A stretch of DNA of 10,062 bases, taken from the NCBI GenBank assembly GCA_003488445.1, contig DNLO01000071.1:1-10062 (forward strand), written 5' to 3'. The notes beneath the pieces were generated by a model that saw only the letters and a list, made by a program, of their open reading frames with translations, searched no databases and was not told the DNA's origin. Position numbers and translations under genes: made by a program. This DNA is from Lachnospiraceae bacterium. Lineage in GTDB: Bacteria > Bacillota > Clostridia > Lachnospirales > Lachnospiraceae. Numbering within the stretch: the stretch's first letter is position 1; each line of letters starts with the position of its first letter. Shown here piece after piece: positions 7,503 to 10,062 of this stretch.

Positions 7503-8696
7503 TCATTCATCTATGGTTATGATATCGTTCAGTATATAGTGAAATAAGGGATATGACGTATACTCATTCTCAATATATCCCTCTCGCAGATCGCAGGTAT
7601 CCGAAGGATCTGCCGGATCCACTCCGGTGTAGTCACCTTTGTATACGAAGCTCACATCACCTTTGTCAAACCGGTCTATGGCCGCATCCATAGCCTGCTG
7701 TGTGCCATCCGCCGCCACCTGCAGGTTCAGATCCTCCATCTCTACCCAACCGTTTTCGAACCCCGCAGACACGTCATGTCCGTGAATGTTCCCGGAGACT
7801 ACTGATTCAATATCCTTGTTCTTCATCACCGCCTCCACGGCAGAGAGTACATATGGCTCCCAGCAGATCCTGGAAGTGACGAGGGATGTACCCGGAGCCA
7901 CCTCGGACATGCTCTGATTATTGCCCACAAAGTAGACCGGTCTGCTCTCTGAAGTCTCCTCACAGGCTATAGCCGGCCCGATGGTATCGGTATGCTGCGA
8001 CAGGACCACACAGCCCTCGTCCAGCAGCTGCTCGGCAGCACTCTTTTCAAGGGCATAGCTGCTCCATGTCTGGGTATAGCGCACCCGCATCACAGCCTGA
8101 GGCACCACGGAGCGGACTCCCATCAGAAAAGCCGTATACCCGGATATGACCTCCGAGGTGGGGAAAGCCGCCACAAAGCCTACAATGGCCTGATCCTCGG
8201 TGATTATGCCTTCCGAGATCATCTCCTTTATCTTCATGCCTGCCGCTATCCCGCTCACATATCTGCCCTGATAGGCTTCCCCCTTGAACGTGTGATAATT
8301 GTCAGGTACGCTCTTGCCGTTCATGTCCATATATGATGTCTGACAGAACTGCGTCCCGGGATATTCCGGAGCAAGCTTCATCACCAGCTCACTGTAGCCG
8401 TTCAGAAAGATGATGTCGCAGCCCTTGTCTGCCAGCTCTCTCAATGGCTCCTCCATCTCTTCGTCCAGCACATTGCTGCAGCTTTCGATCGTCACCCGTT
8501 CCCCGTACTTCTTTTCCACCGCATCCTTTGCCAGTGAGAAGTTGTAGGTATAGGGCGTGCTCTCATCATTGTCATAGATGAAGCCAACTGTAAGATGATC
8601 CTTCCCTCCCGTGATGTTCATAAGACGGAAGCTCATATAAAAGGCCCCCAGTATAGCGAGACAGGTGAGCACAGTGACTATATACACTCTTTTCAT
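7503..8696 (-). CDS. Membrane-anchored BMP-family substrate-binding protein
   Basis: A 397-residue protein of the BMP family (PnrA/TmpC/Med-like periplasmic-binding fold), which binds purine nucleosides in characterised transport members. An N-terminal hydrophobic helix (about 5-24) follows a short KR start. There is no lipobox: the only early Cys (C12) lies inside the helix with Thr before it. The protein is therefore probably an uncleaved signal anchor with the binding domain outside the cell. The BMP domain spans about 34-355: VGFIYDNDE near 37-45, GCDIIFLNGYSE near 92-103, a Y-x-G-R-Y-x-x-G-x-x-A-G region at 142-153, VGFVAAFP at 172-179, and SQHTDT at 233-238. No ABC permease or ATPase gene lies in the window, which favours a sensing or partner role over transport. 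It starts in a TAATG overlap after the HD-GYP gene, and the GGDEF gene follows after 34 bp. Family is confident; the ligand is unknown. Confidence 0.9.
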   Translation of the reverse strand: MKRVYIVTVLTCLAILGAFYMSFRLMNITGGKDHLTVGFIYDNDESTPYTYNFSLAKDAVEKKYGERVTIESCSNVLDEEMEEPLRELADKGCDIIFLNGYSELVMKLAPEYPGTQFCQTSYMDMNGKSVPDNYHTFKGEAYQGRYVSGIAAGMKIKEMISEGIITEDQAIVGFVAAFPTSEVISGYTAFLMGVRSVVPQAVMRVRYTQTWSSYALEKSAAEQLLDEGCVVLSQHTDTIGPAIACEETSESRPVYFVGNNQSMSEVAPGTSLVTSRICWEPYVLSAVEAVMKNKDIESVVSGNIHGHDVSAGFENGWVEMEDLNLQVAADGTQQAMDAAIDRFDKGDVSFVYKGDYTGVDPADPSDTCDLREGYIENEYTSYPLFHYILNDIITIDE

Positions 8697-10062
8697 TACT
8701 CTGCTCCTCCTTTCTTCTTACCGTCATCCTTCTCATCCGGCTTCTCTTCCTTCTTCTCTTCCTCTTTCATCTGGGCTTCCTGGATCTTCCTGTCCTCTTC
8801 CACGCGCCGTGCCAGCTCCTCCTGAGCCTCCTGGTCAGCCTGCTGGATCTCGGCACGCTTCTGGGCATACAGCTCTTCCAGATTGATCTTATTACTGTCT
8901 ATCAGCCTGAAGAAAGCATCCAGCACATTCGGGTCGAACTGCGTGCCGCGCCCGCGCTCCATCTCATTCAGGACATAGTCCGTATCCATGTGGTTGCGGT
9001 ATACACGGTTGGATGTCATGGCATCGAAGGCATCCGCCACTCCTATGATCCTGCCGTAGAGAGGGATATCCTCCCCCTTGAGCCCTTTGGGATATCCTTT
9101 CCCGTCGTAGCGCTCATGGTGATATCTGGTCCCGTCTCCCACATGCTCCACCAGAGTGAAGTCCTTCAGTATCTCCGCTCCTCTGTCCACATGGGATTTC
9201 ATCTGGGCATATTCCTCATCGGTCAGCCTGCCCACCTTGTTCAGCACACTGTCCGGGACCCCTATCTTTCCTATATCGTGCAGCTGTGCCGCTTTTTTAA
9301 GATTGGATATCTCCTTTTCTCTCCTCCACCACTTGAAGCAGTTCATCTCCTGAGCGATCATTGCCGAGTACTCTGCCACACGCTGCGAATGCTGATGGGT
9401 ACGCACGTCCTTGGCATCGACCGCCCTCGCTATGGCCATGACTGTTTCGTTTGCCATGTTCAGCTTGATCTGCTGCTGGTTCAGCTGTCTCTGTACCACG
9501 AGCCAGGTGAACCATACGATGATGACCGAGAGCAGAATGAGCATGTAAAAAATGAAATACGGCTGCTCATAGATCTCGCCCTCTTTCACCAGATCGAACT
9601 TGCGCTCCTCCAGCACCCTCTCTCCGGCACTGTCAAAGATAGCCAGACGGAAGACGTAGTCACCCGCCGGGAGATTTGCATAGATGATATTGTTCAGGCT
9701 GTTCTGCGGGACGATAGTCCACTGAGTGTCATAGCCCTCCAGGATGTAGCCTACGTTAGGCTCCTGTATGGTATAATTGAGGATCTCGGGTGAGAGCTCA
9801 ACTCTGTTCACTCCCTGCCCCACGGTGATGGCGCCCTTGCGGGCAAGGGGCTGCAGCACCCCGTCCAGTCTCACCGAGGCGAGCTGCATGCGGTAGGATC
9901 TCACATCACTGTTGTATTTATCCACGTCTATGATGTAGACCCCGGTGTCGCAGGGAAGGAATAGCTCGCCCTTGCCGTTGTAATAATTCCAGGAATTGGC
10001 AGTAAGGGATGTGCCCAGCCCTCTCCTGGCATCCAGAAGCTCCCAGGCCATATCACCTCCGG
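8696..10062 (-). CDS. Membrane sensor with Y_Y_Y and HD-GYP domains (5' end outside window)
   Basis: Likely a membrane-bound cyclic di-GMP phosphodiesterase driven by an extracellular sensor. Residues are numbered from the Met at 10051, but the frame stays open to the window edge and the real start is probably further right. Residues 1-45 (GLGTSLTANSWNYY, then a G-E-L-F-L pattern) look like the last blade of a two-component-regulator beta-propeller. A Y_Y_Y-type beta-sandwich follows (about 88-155; GYDTQW, LPAGDYVFRL), then one TM helix (about 165-186) and an HD-GYP domain (about 200-385). The domain has HD at 258-259 (QLHDIGKIGVP), H288, HHE at 311-313, DGKGYP ending at 321 and ADAFDAMTS, so the metal and GYP residues are intact. 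The tail (about 393-451) is a Lys/Glu-rich, probably coiled or disordered segment. The TAA stop shares one base with the next gene's ATG (TAATG). Domain identity is firm; enzyme activity is inferred. Confidence 0.93.
   Translation of the reverse strand, partial: GGDMAWELLDARRGLGTSLTANSWNYYNGKGELFLPCDTGVYIIDVDKYNSDVRSYRMQLASVRLDGVLQPLARKGAITVGQGVNRVELSPEILNYTIQEPNVGYILEGYDTQWTIVPQNSLNNIIYANLPAGDYVFRLAIFDSAGERVLEERKFDLVKEGEIYEQPYFIFYMLILLSVIIVWFTWLVVQRQLNQQQIKLNMANETVMAIARAVDAKDVRTHQHSQRVAEYSAMIAQEMNCFKWWRREKEISNLKKAAQLHDIGKIGVPDSVLNKVGRLTDEEYAQMKSHVDRGAEILKDFTLVEHVGDGTRYHHERYDGKGYPKGLKGEDIPLYGRIIGVADAFDAMTSNRVYRNHMDTDYVLNEMERGRGTQFDPNVLDAFFRLIDSNKINLEELYAQKRAEIQQADQEAQEELARRVEEDRKIQEAQMKEEEKKEEKPDEKDDGKKKGGAE
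8706..8711 (-). promoter_or_regulatory. Strong Shine-Dalgarno for the BMP-family gene
   Basis: The minus strand reads AGGAGG here, inside the last codons of the HD-GYP gene and 9 nt before the ATG at 8696. It fixes that start. With the one-base TAATG overlap it suggests translation coupled to the upstream gene but also strong in its own right. Confidence 0.85.

Noticed and set aside
8990..9793. Plus-strand open frame (267 codons) opposite the HD-GYP gene
   Set aside because: Antisense to well-conserved HD-GYP motifs, with no recognisable domain.
1..10062. tRNA/rRNA genes, CRISPR arrays, insertion sequences, phage genes, riboswitches, intrinsic terminators
   Set aside because: None seen. Coding density leaves gaps of only 34 and 37 bp and the final 53 bp, and none has a GC stem with a T-run or a repeat-spacer pattern.

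Overview
The window reads as a stretch of a Clostridia genome, most likely Lachnospiraceae-like. This is inferred from the mix of protein families, frequent ATA and AGG/AGA codons, and strong AGGAGG-type ribosome binding sites; no marker gene fixes the taxon. Base composition looks close to half GC by eye. All seven genes lie on the minus strand and are packed almost end to end. Two gaps are 34 and 37 bp; the other four junctions overlap by 1 or 4 bp. I see no internal rho-independent terminator, so the set is probably one operon that begins beyond the right edge.

In transcription order (right to left) the genes are: (1) the C-terminal part of a membrane sensor ending in a c-di-GMP phosphodiesterase-type HD-GYP domain (8696 to the window edge); (2) a membrane-anchored BMP/PnrA/Med-family substrate-binding protein (7503-8696); (3) a seven-helix membrane protein with two tandem PAS-like domains and a GGDEF diguanylate cyclase domain (5453-7468); (4) a cytoplasmic protein joining a ParB-like N-terminal region to a BMP-type domain (3508-5415); (5) a small metallophosphoesterase (2876-3511); (6) a two-TM, Cache-like, HAMP, SpoIIE-type PP2C phosphatase (636-2879); (7) a SARP/OmpR-like winged-helix regulator with a stunted receiver (54-636). 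The last 53 bases hold an 18-bp perfect palindrome.

Together the genes look like a self-contained signalling cassette. It has a maker and a breaker of cyclic di-GMP, two predicted small-molecule binding proteins (one outside, one inside the cell) with no ABC permease or ATPase beside them, a phosphoesterase, a membrane-sensor protein phosphatase and a DNA-binding output. BMP-family proteins are known for nucleoside binding (PnrA) and for a regulatory role (Med of Bacillus subtilis), so a nucleoside-responsive c-di-GMP and phosphatase circuit is a reasonable but unproven reading.

The most striking local anomaly is an 8-G tract (600-607, minus strand) near the start of the last gene. The well-placed ribosome binding site and overlapping ATG at 636 begin a receiver-like peptide in one frame. 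The rest of the regulator continues in the +1 frame. A 7-G tract would restore one continuous protein. Even when restored, the receiver lacks its middle and end, including the phosphorylation Asp.
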